A DNA stretch of 64,000 bases from contig NC_044507.1 in assembly GCF_902362185.1 (NCBI RefSeq), forward strand, positions 13,588,544-13,652,543, written 5' to 3'. The stretch comes from Chanos chanos. Lineage: Eukaryota; Chordata; Actinopteri; Gonorynchiformes; Chanidae. The notes beneath the pieces were generated by a model, which was given only the letters and a program-made list of their open reading frames with translations, ran no database searches and had not been told where the DNA came from. Both the position numbers and the translations under genes were made by a program. Positions 10,901 to 24,100 of the stretch are shown one piece after another. Position 1 is the stretch's first letter; the number at the start of each line of letters is the position of its first letter.

Positions 10901-13900
10901 AGTGGTTTGCATTTAGATGACATCAGGCACAATTAACCGTAAACTTCATGTCTGTGAAGAAAGCCTGCAATCTGTGTGTGATTTGAGGAGTTATGAAAGT
11001 TCTGTATTTAATGGTTCCAAGTTCACAATTTAATGTCATGCAAAGAAATTGTTGATGATTTGGCTGAGGGTTTCCAAGTTTCAGATGTAAATCAACGTCT
11101 CATGCACTGAATGCCATGAAATGGCAAGTTCCCTGACATGATGGTATTTGCAAACAAATGATGACAACAAAAGTCCAGAGAGAGAGAGATGTTCTTTGAA
11201 GTGGCTTACTGCGTTTTGTGAGCTCTTTATCATATGATCAGGTAGATGCTTAACCAGACAGTGAGTTGACATTCCAGAACCTTCCAAAGCTCAGAAGCTC
11301 AGTTGGATGAACAGCAGGGGGTTTTTTTTTGAAGATGACAATATTTTTCAAACACAACTCAGTATCTCCACTCCAATCAGAGTCTTTGAAATAGAGATGA
11401 GCAGGACTGATTGGATGAAAGACTCTATGGTAAAGTGCAGACTGTGCAAGAGAAAGGGAATGCAGGTACTGTAGGGCTTGTCACACGAGGTAGAGGCTCT
11501 CTCCTACCCCAAACTGTAGAACTGAGATTGCGATAACACCCGGAAACCAAACACAGGAAAGGAGAAATTGATTATTTACTTTTTGACCTCTTTTATGCGC
11601 CATAGCATGAGGAGAACAAAGTAAACTAAGGCATTAGTGGAGTGAATAGGAAAAAGATTTATAACTGCACTTTGTTGCTAACACTGAATGTGAGGGCAAG
11701 TCAGTCCAAAAGCAGTGTCCCTAAATGGTTTACAGTAGTCTCACCAATGAATTTATATGAGCAAATACTTAAAAAGCCAGTATGATCCTTTCAAAAAATA
11801 AATACAGTTTGAGTGTGCCTTCATGAACTAAAAATATTACTATCTATGCATCACCGTTACTTTTGATATAGTGGTAGGAAGTAAACATTGAAAGGCCTTC
11901 ATGTTTAGAGCACTCTTTTTAATTTACCTTTGATTTACTTTTAGAATGTGTAACTACAAAGTTGCAGTAGAGGTGTGAGTCCTCTGGTATACAAAATAAT
12001 TGTAAGTCACTTTAAATAGAATAGCAAATAGCAAATAAAGTCAGGTAAATAAGTGAATGAACTATAGAGATTTGTAGAACATTGTATAAGGTTTCTGATT
12101 TTCTTTCAAGTCAAAGCAGACTTCACAGTTGCACTGAAGTCCTCGAAAGAACATATCACAAATGGCTTTTGGTATAAGACTTGTACTTGAACTGAAGTAA
12201 ACTCCATTTGAGGAAAGTACACCTCAAAGGTTAAGGTAAAACCCCACCAGACCCCATACAAAGGAAGAGTGAGATTTCAAAGTATTTTGAACAACAACAA
12301 ATCACCATTAACATGGCATATTGATTTTTAAAGTTTCAATTTTTATAGCTTATAGGATTTTAATGTACAGGAATTTAGAATCACTTTTATGGGCCGGATC
12401 AGTTTTAAAATTGGCTTGGTTTCTGTTCTATTTGAGCTTGTGATCCAGAAGTATGTGAATGATTATAGCATTAGAGGAACATCTCCTCATACAGACCCTG
12501 CGCGGTGAGGAACCGTATGGTCTCAGTGTTCGCTAATGGGTGGGCTAACCCTCTCCAATCAGCCCATCTGGTGGCACTTTCACTGATTGCTAACTCCTGT
12601 TAACAGAGATAGGAGTGTTCCTACTGTATCATAAGAGAGATATCCCTTCTCAAGCAACTCTTGTAAACTCATAAATTCTTTAATTTTACCAATGCCATTA
12701 CCGTCACAGTTATCATTCAAACATGCAATCACTTTCAAAGGGTGACCTGACTGTCTAGAGGAAATAGAACATGAAATAAACTTCATAAAAAAAACCTAGG
12801 AGGAGAGAAGGAGAAAGCCCCGTTTGGTTTTAAAGGTTAGTCACTGTGTTTAGCAGGCCTATGAGAGACATCCTCCTTCTGCTCCGCCTGTGTAGTGCAG
12901 ATGATGTGGCCTCAGGGGAAGGGAGCTGTTGAGGCATCCTGCTTGTCTGTGCCAGGAGGGTCCCGCAATCTTTTCATCACCTAAAAGAGGGGAATTCCAT
13001 CTTTTTTTTTTTTTTTTTTTAATGTTCCCTCTCTAATTTTCACCCCATAGCAGAGAAAGTCAACTCACGTTGTTACGTTTACACAGGCAGAATCAGGGAA
13101 TGTACACTGTACACAGTTTGTTCTGTTGAGTTAGAGCTCGGATCTGTGAGGTATTGATTAATGACCTTGCTCAATGCGATAACGCTGTCTTCTTTTGTGA
13201 GAGAAGGTACATACCTCTGCGTTCATTCCAAATGGATTTATTTTCTCTTTTGTTTGATTTTGAGCTCTCCGTGTTCTATCTTTTGATTTTGGAACTTGCT
13301 CGGTGTTTCTGTAAGAACATTTCAGTCCTTCAGGAGCGATTCTACAAAGAAGCAAAAGAGATGCAGATATAGACGTCTTATCTCATTTAAATATTTTAAA
13401 TTTCAGTAATGAAATGTAAAGATCTTTTGGAAAGTTTGCTGTTTGCCAAATTCACACAGCTTTACACCTTCTTGCTCATGACAATGTTTGGCATTAAAAA
13501 CAAACACCAAAGTTTCAATTCTGTCAGCCGATCCCAAATTAGGAAAAAATGACAAGTCCAGGGTGTAAAGAGGCAGAGGAATTTAAAGAGGTCACTGAGT
13601 TGAGGGACATTCCCTTGGGACCATAGACATTCTCAATGTGTTTTCTTATTCAACCAAAAACAAGTACAAACTCACACACCAAAACATGATCGAAACATAT
13701 ATTTTTTTGTTCAGCTTTTCTGATGTGAAAACTATCCTCTGCTCGTCAGATTACTCTATCTGACCAAGCTGTACCCAAGTGAATGTACACACGATCACCA
13801 TCCCAGAGGAGCTCCATCTTCAACACAGTCAACCCAGTCTGTCTCTATCCATACTGTCACACTATCGACATTTTTTTTTTTTTTTTAAAACGGTTAACAT

Positions 13901-15029
13901 TTGGTTAACTGAGACGTCGTCCCATGCCGACGAGGCCACAGATGAAAAGCTGTCTGTGTGTGTTCTAGAGACTGCAGACGTATGACTAGCCCTCTGTGGA
14001 TCTTCAGGGAGTAGACCACAATGGCTTCCAGTGACAGGAACCATGTAGGACCGTGGCCCTCAGGACAGAACCCGGCCGCAGCGCGCAACTCATCCTCTTC
14101 TCCAACAAAGGGATAGCGGTCACACTTGTCACGGCACGGGACACAACTCTCGACATGAAAAGAGGCTGTGTGTGTGGACGTGGGTGTTTTCTGAGTGTCT
14201 GCTGTGGTTGTGTGTGGTAAGGTTTGTCTCTCAGTGAGCATGTGGTTGAAGTTATGGGTAAATCGAGGACATTTCGTGGAAACGCATAAACCTGGTTTAC
14301 TGCATTGACTATGTGTTTAAGACCCTGCTGATTCAGCCAGGAAACAGTTGACACAAATTTAGCTTCAAAAATTGTGCTCAGCCTGTGCATTCAAAAATAT
14401 GAAACAGACTTTAATCGATATTCATTCTCAAGTCTAATATTTTCACGCGTATGGAGTACGAAAGCTGTCAAAATAAATAAAAGCGTTACAAATGATGTTA
14501 CATCAGAAGTATCACAGGAAACAGCCCTACAGTTACATCGTAGAGTATGCAGTTCCCATTTGAGACAGATTAATGTCCTTATTGAGTCCCAACCTTATGA
14601 GTGATCGATCTGAGGGATATGAATACACTCCACATTTGTATTATAAGCCTACCCTCACTGTCCTCAAGCCATCATATCTCCACCCAGTGTTTTATTTTAG
14701 ACATTCACACACTTTCAAACAGTGTGATATTCTAGCTGCCTTAATACAGCCGTTTTGCAAGAGCCACGATGTGTCGGACTCCCTTTGTGCCTTGTCCTTT
14801 TGTCATTTCTTGTAGCAGGTGATGGTATTTACAGGAACCTCTAGGCCAAAATGAAAAAAAGAGTGAGTCAAACGTGAGGCATGTCTTCTTGTTTCAAAAC
14901 AAAACAAGAGTCAGAATCAGTAACAAAAGTTAGTCTCACTGTTGTTTTCCGCTTTGTGACGTATGGCTGTGTGAACACCTCAGATACAATGGTGAGAGAA
15001 GGTGTGGTCAGAAGAATGATGTACATGTG

Positions 15030-15127
15030 CTCTCTCTCTCTTTCCCTCTCTCTCTTTCTCTGTCTGTCTCTCTGTCTGTCTCTGTTTCACTCTCTCTCCT
15101 TCTCTCTCTCTCTCGCTTCTCACTCCC
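15030..15127. repeat. (CT)n/(CTGT)n microsatellite
   Basis: A compound pyrimidine array. It is the first of several such arrays between 15.0 and 16.4 kb. Confidence 0.95.
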
Positions 15128-15430
15128 TGTTTGATAAATAGACACCTACCTTTAAATACATCAAGAAATTTGTCTGTCTGCCGCATTTCAGAGTGCATTT
15201 CAGAGAACTTTTTTTCTCTTACTGTGTGGAAATACTTTTAAGAGAGACACATAGAAGACACAGCTGTAGTTTTGATTTACATCCTGGTCATGAAATAAAA
15301 GAGCTGAAGGTATGAATGGGGAAAAACCCACAGCAGCTCTCACAAGACATAGATAGCTGTCAGCCCAGAACTTGGTGGTGCAATGTGCATGTATATATGA
15401 ACGAACGTTACAAAGACCTACCTCTGGTTA

Positions 15431-15467
15431 CCCCCCCCCCTCTCTCTCTCTCTCTTTCTTTCTCTCA
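15431..15467. repeat. C10 plus (CT)n
   Basis: A run of ten C followed by CT dinucleotides. Confidence 0.93.
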
Positions 15468-15637
15468 GCCCCTAAAAAGCTTTGACTGATAAAAGAAAAG
15501 TTCAGTTTAATAGTTTTCTAATGGTGACATACTATGTTTTATTGATGCGTTGACTATAGTCTCTATTATATATCTCTGGACTTCTCTATACTTTTCAGCT
15601 GTACTTTGCTGAAGGCTTTCTCCCACATACACAAATG

Positions 15638-15692
15638 CACACACACACACATACACACACACACACAAACACACACAAACACACACACACAC
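15638..15692. repeat. (CA)n microsatellite
   Basis: CA dinucleotides with TA and AA interruptions. Confidence 0.95.
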
Positions 15693-16244
15693 TACATTCA
15701 CTTCTTAGACCTGTCAACATTGTAGCCACAAGTCTCTGTTAATCCTCAAGTGAGCTGCAAGGCATGAAACTATATACTGAAACCATCATAGTGCTTCTTC
15801 CTTGTCTTTTTCTTGTCCTTTCTTGCTCTCTTTCTCTCTTTCACTCTCTCTCTCCTTTTCTCCCTCTCTCCCTTTCACACACAAATACATATATAGTGTG
15901 GCTTTTCACCACAACTGATTTTTACAGTAAAAGGAGGACCAGGCATGTCCCAATCTATTCTGTCGCCGTGAATGCGATTCCATTTAATTCTCTTATTTGG
16001 TCAGCTCTGTATGTGATTCATTAGGTAAACAAAACTATCTTGTGCAGACATGCATTGCACTGAGAATACTGGGTTGACGTTTTGTCCTGAATGCCCATTT
16101 AATAAAAGCTAAACTTACCTAACCTGCAGCTGCGTGGTAGGTAAAAGCTGGTATTCCATAGTTTTGAACACAGATATTCACATATTTACTGACTCATTTT
16201 CCACACCCCATTGATGCAAAACAAACACTGTCATGGTTCCTTTA

Positions 16245-16248
<4 letters not shown>

Positions 16249-16293
<45 letters not shown>

Positions 16294-16384
16294 GTCTCTC
16301 TCTCTCTCTCTCTCTCTCTTTCGTTTTTGTTTCATTCACCCATGTATACAATCAAATATCCATTGTGTATATATATATATATAT
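16249..16384. repeat. Compound (CT)n-(CTAT)n-(CT)n and (TA)n
   Basis: A CT array (16249-16321) with an internal CTAT block, then TA dinucleotides (16367-16384) after 45 bases of unique sequence. Confidence 0.95.
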
Positions 16385-19300
16385 TCATCCCCTGCTGAAC
16401 TTTTGAGAGTATAAGAACTTAGCAGCACAAAAATGTACAAACCTTGACAAACACTTCCATACAGTAACAAACAGAGACTAAACTTTTTGTTACAAGCTGT
16501 GTTTTTTTCTACTTTCAGACTTAAGCAGAGCACTTCTTCAATTTCACCGAAGGTTCGAACAGTACCTCTGAAAGCAATATTGACCCCAATCTAGTCAAAC
16601 ATATCTAACTCTCCGTTGCCTCTGGCTACGCAAAAGAGTGTCTAGCCATTGATGTATAGCTGGGAGTTAACTTTATTCATGTGCACCTGCATTTAACATG
16701 CATGCACAAGGCAAGAGCTGGTGGCAGTACAGAGTGTATGTGGGGGGTGTGTGTGGGATAAAGAGTCCAACTAAAGGAAGAGTGGGTGTGGTGGAATGGA
16801 TAGATCCAAGAGACAAGTATATTTCATATGTTCCTCTAACCACCCCCTCTTTCCTTTTGGCATCATGATGATCTTCATGTGGGTTTAAGGATGAAAGGCA
16901 GACAGCTTAGAGGGTGGAGCGAGGTTTGGCTGGCCTGGCCTCTGTCTGCTTTGTTCCTCTGTGTTCCCCATAATCCTCTCTGACAATAGTCCCGGTGCCA
17001 GAGACCCCCTGTCCTCTGCTGTAGAGGGCAATTCACCTTGTGGACAGGTGAAATGGTGTACACAGCTCTACGCTATGCGACTGTTCGGTCACCTTTTTCA
17101 CATGGAGCCTTTGACTCGTTTTGAAAGCTCTTGCCATTGTACATTGTTACGTGAAGTAGCGTTTGATCGCATTTTGAGAACATTTGTAGTCTCAGCATAG
17201 GTGCTGATAAGATCATTTCAGTAAAACATCTCTGATTCATTCGAATTCAGTTCAGTCCTTGATGATTCAGATTGTTTGCAGAAACATCTTTAAATGCTTA
17301 CATTAAAGATCTCAAGTGTGCACATGTTATATAGTTTCAATGTGGAGCCATCCTTGTTGGCAAGGTCTTGGGAATTCAGTCACAGTAAACACTTGGGGCT
17401 ACCAGGATTTCAGAGTGACTTGAGGAGGCATAGAGGGTTCTTTGTGGTCTCTCATGGGTGGTGGTTTCATAAATCCTCTGTGATAGATTTAGCTGTCGGG
17501 TATCTTGTGGCTATAGCAAATCACCAAGAGCTTCGTTTTAGGCCTGGAAATGGCGAAATGAGAGCGGAACATTCTCTTTTGGTGGGGAAGACTTGTAATT
17601 TGCCGTAATGGCTGACACATGGACATGCCATCTGTGGGCCTCAAAAAGAGGAAATCAGTCGGAGGGATTTTCAAAGGGGGGGGGGGGGGGACATATTCAC
17701 CATGCATGTGTTTTAGGCATCATCCAATGACTGTTTGTTTCTGCAGATTTTATGGTTTATTTTTCTGAGTCCAAATCTGTCAGGATTGGCCCAAAATGCT
17801 CAAATTAGGAGAAAACAAAAGCAAATACAATGCTTGATGAAAGGCAGCCTTTAGCGTAACCTCATCCCCATTTGTCACATTCAGACAAAGATACTTGTAC
17901 AAGGCTTTGAGTACCCATGTGTCCCTCAGGGTTTATTCAGCTTTAAAACTGCTTGGTGTACCCAAACACCTTTGAAAACCGTGTAAACATATTGATTACA
18001 AAATTAGATTACACTAGGAATGAGTCTGTGAAATAAATATCCTGTAAAAAAAAATACACTTAAAACTAAGCATTTAGATTCTTTAATTATTTTTGGAAGT
18101 GTCAGGGATAAAAAAACCCCAAACAAACAAAAACTTATTGTTGATGTTCTGTAAACAAAATGAACACATTTACACTTTGCAGAACAATTAAACACACTGC
18201 CGGGTTTATTTAGAATAAGGTGTTACGGTTTTACACTCTTCCATAAATCTATCAATCATAATAACTGCTTCACATCATTAGACACATTTGACATGAATGA
18301 AAAAACAGCAGTTACTGTCAAGGGGAGGACTCAGAATTGACCTTATAGAATATCGTCATGCTTTTAAAGCACAGTGTGGGTCAAACTCGTCTTCAAAGCT
18401 TCCCCTCTTCATTCTCTTGGCAGTGGATCACTTTTGCCACCTGGAAATATTTACTGATGTGCACATGTTTTCGGCTCTCATAGACTACCTTTCACGAGGA
18501 AAGTTTCCAGAAGAGCATATGGAACATCAGTCCTACTGTTAATAAGAGAACTGTGCAAAAACAATATTTTTTTTGACAGATATGCAACATGTCAAAGTTG
18601 CCCAGGACTGCTATTTCTCTCTGTGCAGTGTCAGAGCCCTTAGCCTGAGGGGTAACTGTGTGCCTGAGTTCCCAGACTGATGATTGTATCTATTACTTCC
18701 AATACTCATGCCGAAGACTTTAGTATGAGTCAAGTTCAAAGGATCCCATAGCCCTGACAGCAGTAATGTGATACAACACCATGTGAAGATCTCTCTCTCT
18801 CTTTCTGTCTCTAAACTATGCACACCTACTTAGCTAAGCTGACACTACCCTGGTTTTTATCTTCTCAAGGGCACGAACATTTACAGCTGAGAGTCAGTGT
18901 CTAGACTGTGTGAAATCATGGTGCAGTCTCAAAAGTAAAGATGAAGAGCTACATAGTAATGACTTGGTTAGACTGGTGACTACAAAGGCCAATTCACAGA
19001 CGTTGAAAATATCTCACAAAACACTGACATTTATTTCTGTTGGAGTCTTCATCAGTTACTGTTTTCAGTTTCTCAGTCATCTCCATATACATTCCCTTCA
19101 TGGCGAATTAATTAAGACTTAATTATTAAGAATATGACATGATGACGTAGGCGACTGTAGCAATTAAGGATGAGAGCGTCCGAAACTTTTGGACAGAAAC
19201 GCTGCCCCCTATACAATCAAGAATTACTGAGTGATTTTCTAGACATAAGCACTCGTGATGGGTGATTCTTCCTTGATGTTTCGCAGTCACAGACGACTGA

Positions 19301-19793
19301 CAATAGTTTCACATCACGCACATGTCGCTCGTTCTTTGAAATCATACCTCAACACAGCCTGCAGTCTGTGGCGAAGTTAGTGGCGCTTTGATCTTGTCCT
19401 ATGCAAGACGCATAGGGTGGGGACTTTTGGAGAGGGCGTGGAGAGGCTTGTCTTGAATGAAAAGAGAGGGACGGAGAAAGTCAATGTTAAGAGCAAGGTT
19501 GAGGAGATCATAACATTTGACATGGGAATAAATCGAATAGCCTATCTTATAAGTACATTAACATAATTAGATGGGATCATAATTGGATGGGATCAAACAT
19601 GGACCCCGAAGTTGTATTCTCTCAAAGGAAAGAGGAGGTGTGACATTCGTTAAAGATCTGACTACGCACCATTTAAATTCCACAATCGAAAAAAGTCTTG
19701 GTCTTTGACGTACAATTTGCGGCAAATACAGTTATATCTTAAGGGATCAAGCATTATGTGTTACCTCTTGAACACTTTTCAGGACCGCGACTC

Positions 19794-21154
19794 ATGGGAT
19801 GCAGTATATGCAGAACTAGGTTGAACTTCGGGAGAGCGCTGTCCAAAGTGTCTCTGTTCTTTACCATGCTCCTAATCTTTATGTATTTCTTCTACTGCTT
19901 TTCCGGACTCTGCAATTCTATACCACGCACACAATTTAATCTACAAACTTTAACTCCCGAGTATGCTTCTCAAAACGAGCTTAAGGAGAGAGATGGATCA
20001 GCGGTACGAAGTGTTTCATACGATGAAGTCCTTCTGGCATCTTCGAGTATACAGCCGCAGATACCGGACAGTATAGAGCGTGAATCTCTTCCTAGTAACG
20101 GTATATCTGTTTCCAATACCTTTGGAAGTAAGAAATTTCCCCAAGCTATCATAATAGGTGTCAAGAAAGGCGGAACAAGGGCTCTATTGGAGTTTCTGCG
20201 GATTCATCCCGATGTGCGTGCAGTTGGTGCGGAGCCTCATTTCTTCGACCGGTTCTATGACAAGGGACTTGAATGGTACAGGTAAGATAAAACTGACGTG
20301 CATGAAACAATTACTGAAATGATTATCTTTTAAGTGGTAGTCCTTAAAAAAAATCGGAATTTCTCCTTGATGATCACTTCTCAGATGAGTTGCCATTTCA
20401 AGATGCCTGTCCCATGATGTAGTTCTTCAAAATGTTCGTGACACCTGACAGTCAGAAACTGTACACTACGATGAGTCTCAGTTTCATGAATTCAGTCATT
20501 CAGACCAATACCTGTGCTTCTTGTCTCACATGAATAATTCTCATCATAATCATTATCATCGTACTGTAGGCTAGATATGTAATTACCAGCCCATTATGCA
20601 TCTCCGTGGAATATGCAGAATTCAGTCTTGTTGTGTCACCAGGAGAAGACACTTGGTGTGCACCCATACTGAATATGTGTTCACAAACATGTGCTTTGGA
20701 TTCGGAGGGAATTCAGATCTAGCTTCCTTCTCACTGGCACAGAGACATCTTGAACTAAAGCATATACACATATTTTTCATGGACTGTGTGTGCATATTTA
20801 TTTGTGGGTTGTTCTGTAAGTTGACAAGCCAGTTTGACAGCGGGAGGTTGGCTGAAACACAGAAGAATAAAATTTTGACAGTAAATGTTTAACTACTGTG
20901 CAAGTGATAATTCCTAATGGAAAAGATGACCCTGCTGACCAAAAGCTGTAATTTTGATGTAGTTCTGCTTCACTGCTAAGTGCACTGAGTGGAACCGTTC
21001 CTGATGATCTCCAGATGTCTTGAGGATCTTTGAGAATTCTTCAGCCAGAAAGTACTGTTTAGTTCCCCAAAAAACACCCGTATCCATGTCTTAATGGAGA
21101 AGATGCAGAGAGAAATGTCAAGAGCAAGAGTGGGAGAGACACACACACAGAGGG

Positions 21155-21192
<38 letters not shown>

Positions 21193-24100
21193 ACATAATA
21201 CATAACAATAATGGATTCTTTTTTTTTTTTTTTTTTTTGCTTTACATTCCCCTCACATTTTTAGCAGTTTTAATGTAAAACATGAGAACACATGGTAACA
21301 CTTTACCACCGATAATTTTAGAGTAGTCTGGTCTGGTCACCCACCTCTCCACCTTCCTCCCTGGCATGGTCTCAGGGACTGCTCAGAATGAAGAGATGAA
21401 GTGTTTGTCTGGAAATGCCTGTGGCAGACCCTGCTTCCAGCAGCCAGAGCTGGGCACTATGTGTGTTTTAATTGCTCTGGGTTAGCAGAGCTAAAGCAGG
21501 CAGAAATACTGTGAGAGAGCTCTGTAGTCCCAGACTCCCTGTTCGCATGGCTCACTTATTACATACAGATGTGGCCAAGGCAACCATATAAACTCTGTTT
21601 GTCATATCAGTGATTTCCGAGGGAACATGTTACTCAACCTGACAATTACCCTCCTTTCATTTGACCATCAAAGAGTATCAGCATATTAACATCCCACTGG
21701 AGTGTGCATGCCACTGCGTGATGTAGCAGGTCAGCTGGACAGAAGTTTAGGAACAATGAGCTGATTGATTGCTTAGTTCAACTTAAACAAACTTACTTCA
21801 AGGCTTTGATGGAAATGCCATTGTAAATTAGACATAATATAACGTGACACTGTGGAAAGGGAAAACTGAAATATGGTAGTGTTCTTTTTTTCAGTGTGTG
21901 GGTTGTTACAGAAATGCATTTTCAGGGAAACTGCTGGCTTAAGAAAATAGGTGTTGGCTTTTATTTACAATATGGCAGGTTCAAAAGGTCATTCCACCTG
22001 CTCCTCAAAGTCAAAAAAAGCAACATTTGTGTGTATCTTTTTTTTTTTTCTTAATCTCATGTCAAAATATCTGACAGTTCCCTGACAGTCACCCACCCGA
22101 GGATCTCTGCTGTGCCCCCCTGCAAACCAAGGTCACGCTTTGCAAGTCATTTTGACTTACCAAGCTCACTGTTCCCAGCTTACCCAACCAGGAGAGTGAC
22201 TTGACTTCTAGTCGCACTTGAGTAAACACATACAGCACTGCTCATATTCTCGTTTAAATTCGACCTTTGACTATAATGTCAGACTTCTGGGTGACTTTTC
22301 TGTGTGGGAGAGTCTTTTCAAAGAATTCACTTTACAGTATTTTGAGATTTCATGACTTTACTGCCAAGGCAACTGTCTGAGGTCCTCGTCCATTTGAGTT
22401 CTCAAAAAGTTTAGACAGATTCTTTGAATAAAACAATCAAAGGAGAAGTCTCCCTTTTTGATATCTGGGCCCATCATAACCCTTAGCTTAATGCTGGTTG
22501 AAGTTTCGATGAAATATTGGATTTTTATTTTTTATTTTCGCCGAAACATTTTTAATGTGCAAAAAGCATACAAATAATAAAAGGATCCGTTGTACGCTTA
22601 ACGACGTAATTGTTTGATGTTTAATTTGATGTGTAACGTGAGATGCAGTTTTCACTCTGACAGGAAGTAAAGCTATTTTCTCCCAGTTGAGTTGTGAAAG
22701 ACGTCCTGCGTTATATTTAAAGGATTTCAAAATGTAAACAACAAAATCACTGGTAAATGTTGGTCTGCTGAAATATTGCATCAGATGACTCACATTGACA
22801 ATTTAATTACAAGGGTGCGACTATCAAAGTGGGCCCACAGGTCACCAAGAGCAAATGTTCATTTAGAGCATCACAGTGTTGCTATTCCATGGAATAGTAT
22901 ATTTTTAAGTTGTGACATGAAAAGATCAATAAGGAGCCTGCTCATTTATGCCTTGTGATTTTATGATTATGGTTTTATGGCTTGGTGAGGTTTTCATAAC
23001 CATTGATCAAATACACATGTAGGACAGTTAATACTCTTGGGTATAACTGCTAGTGCCAAAGTGCTATGGTGATCTATGGCGGGGGAGATTTCTTTAAAGC
23101 TGAAATATGACAACAGCATGTAGATTAAGACTAGATATCTGGAGAGTTCTATGCCTGTTTCAAATGAGAATTAGGGGTCTCTATATCAACAGGAGCAAGT
23201 GGTCTTGACACTCAGTTTATGTGAGGGGTTTCATAAATGGACTCTTGACCTACATTTTCAGCTTTATTGGAATAGGAATTAATTCAACAGAGACTGTTTG
23301 GGTCAAAACAATGATAAACCATAAAATGTGGCGAGTCAAGATTTAAAATAAACACATACAGTAGAAAAGCTTTCAGCCCATTATGTTCTGTTTATGTTTC
23401 AACAAAAACTAAAAAACAGTTACCGAAGTAACTGGAATTGTTATCCAGAACAAGACCATCAAAGGGAAAAAAATACTAAATTCTGCCTCTTCACGCCTCT
23501 CCTCACAGAACTAATTTTCCATTGTTACCAAGGCTTGTATTGGAAATCTGGGCAGCTTACTTGCAATGCATACAGCTGAGACCATTAAACAGAGGCCACA
23601 AAACAGTCCCATCAAAATCCAAAAAAGACTTTAATGATTTCTCTGTGTTGGTTTTAAATTACTTAGGGGACAATGCTTTTCATATGGCATGAAGGACCAT
23701 TGAAATGTTCAAGCAGGAAAACCTCAGCTTTTCATGGTTCAGTCATGTGGCTTATTTGCTTGTGTCACTCAGTTTCTGGTGGAGCAAACCTCTCGTCTGC
23801 TTTCATGCTCGCAACACCGGTTGTTGATGAGTTTATAATTGACTCGTTTGTTTTTCTGTTTTCCGTTGGGAGGGATTTTGCCGGCTGCATGGAGATGACA
23901 TCACAAAACGCAGTAATATTTTTTTTGCTGTTGATCATTAATTTACAAAACTCTAATAACACGTCAGAAGAGAAAAACACAAAGAATAAACACTTACCGA
24001 CTGTGCACTTAAAAACAAATTAGGCCTTGGAGACTGTGGTGCTCTGTACACCTTTGTATAACCGCTTATTAACCCTTACTCATAACAAATTCATCAAAAC

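Larger units (their letters stand above)
7969..19793. other. Intergenic, msrb1 to hs3st6
   Basis: The rest of the msrb1 3' UTR lies just after the SECIS, with no canonical AATAAA nearby (a variant TATAAA is near 8095). The remainder is AT-rich with many short mononucleotide and dinucleotide repeats, including an ATC-rich patch at 9252-9297. No coding exon was recognised. Confidence 0.6.

Noticed and set aside
19758-19793. N-terminal extension of hs3st6
   Set aside because: It would start at GTG, not ATG; the ATG at 19794 gives a typical short cytosolic tail before the anchor.
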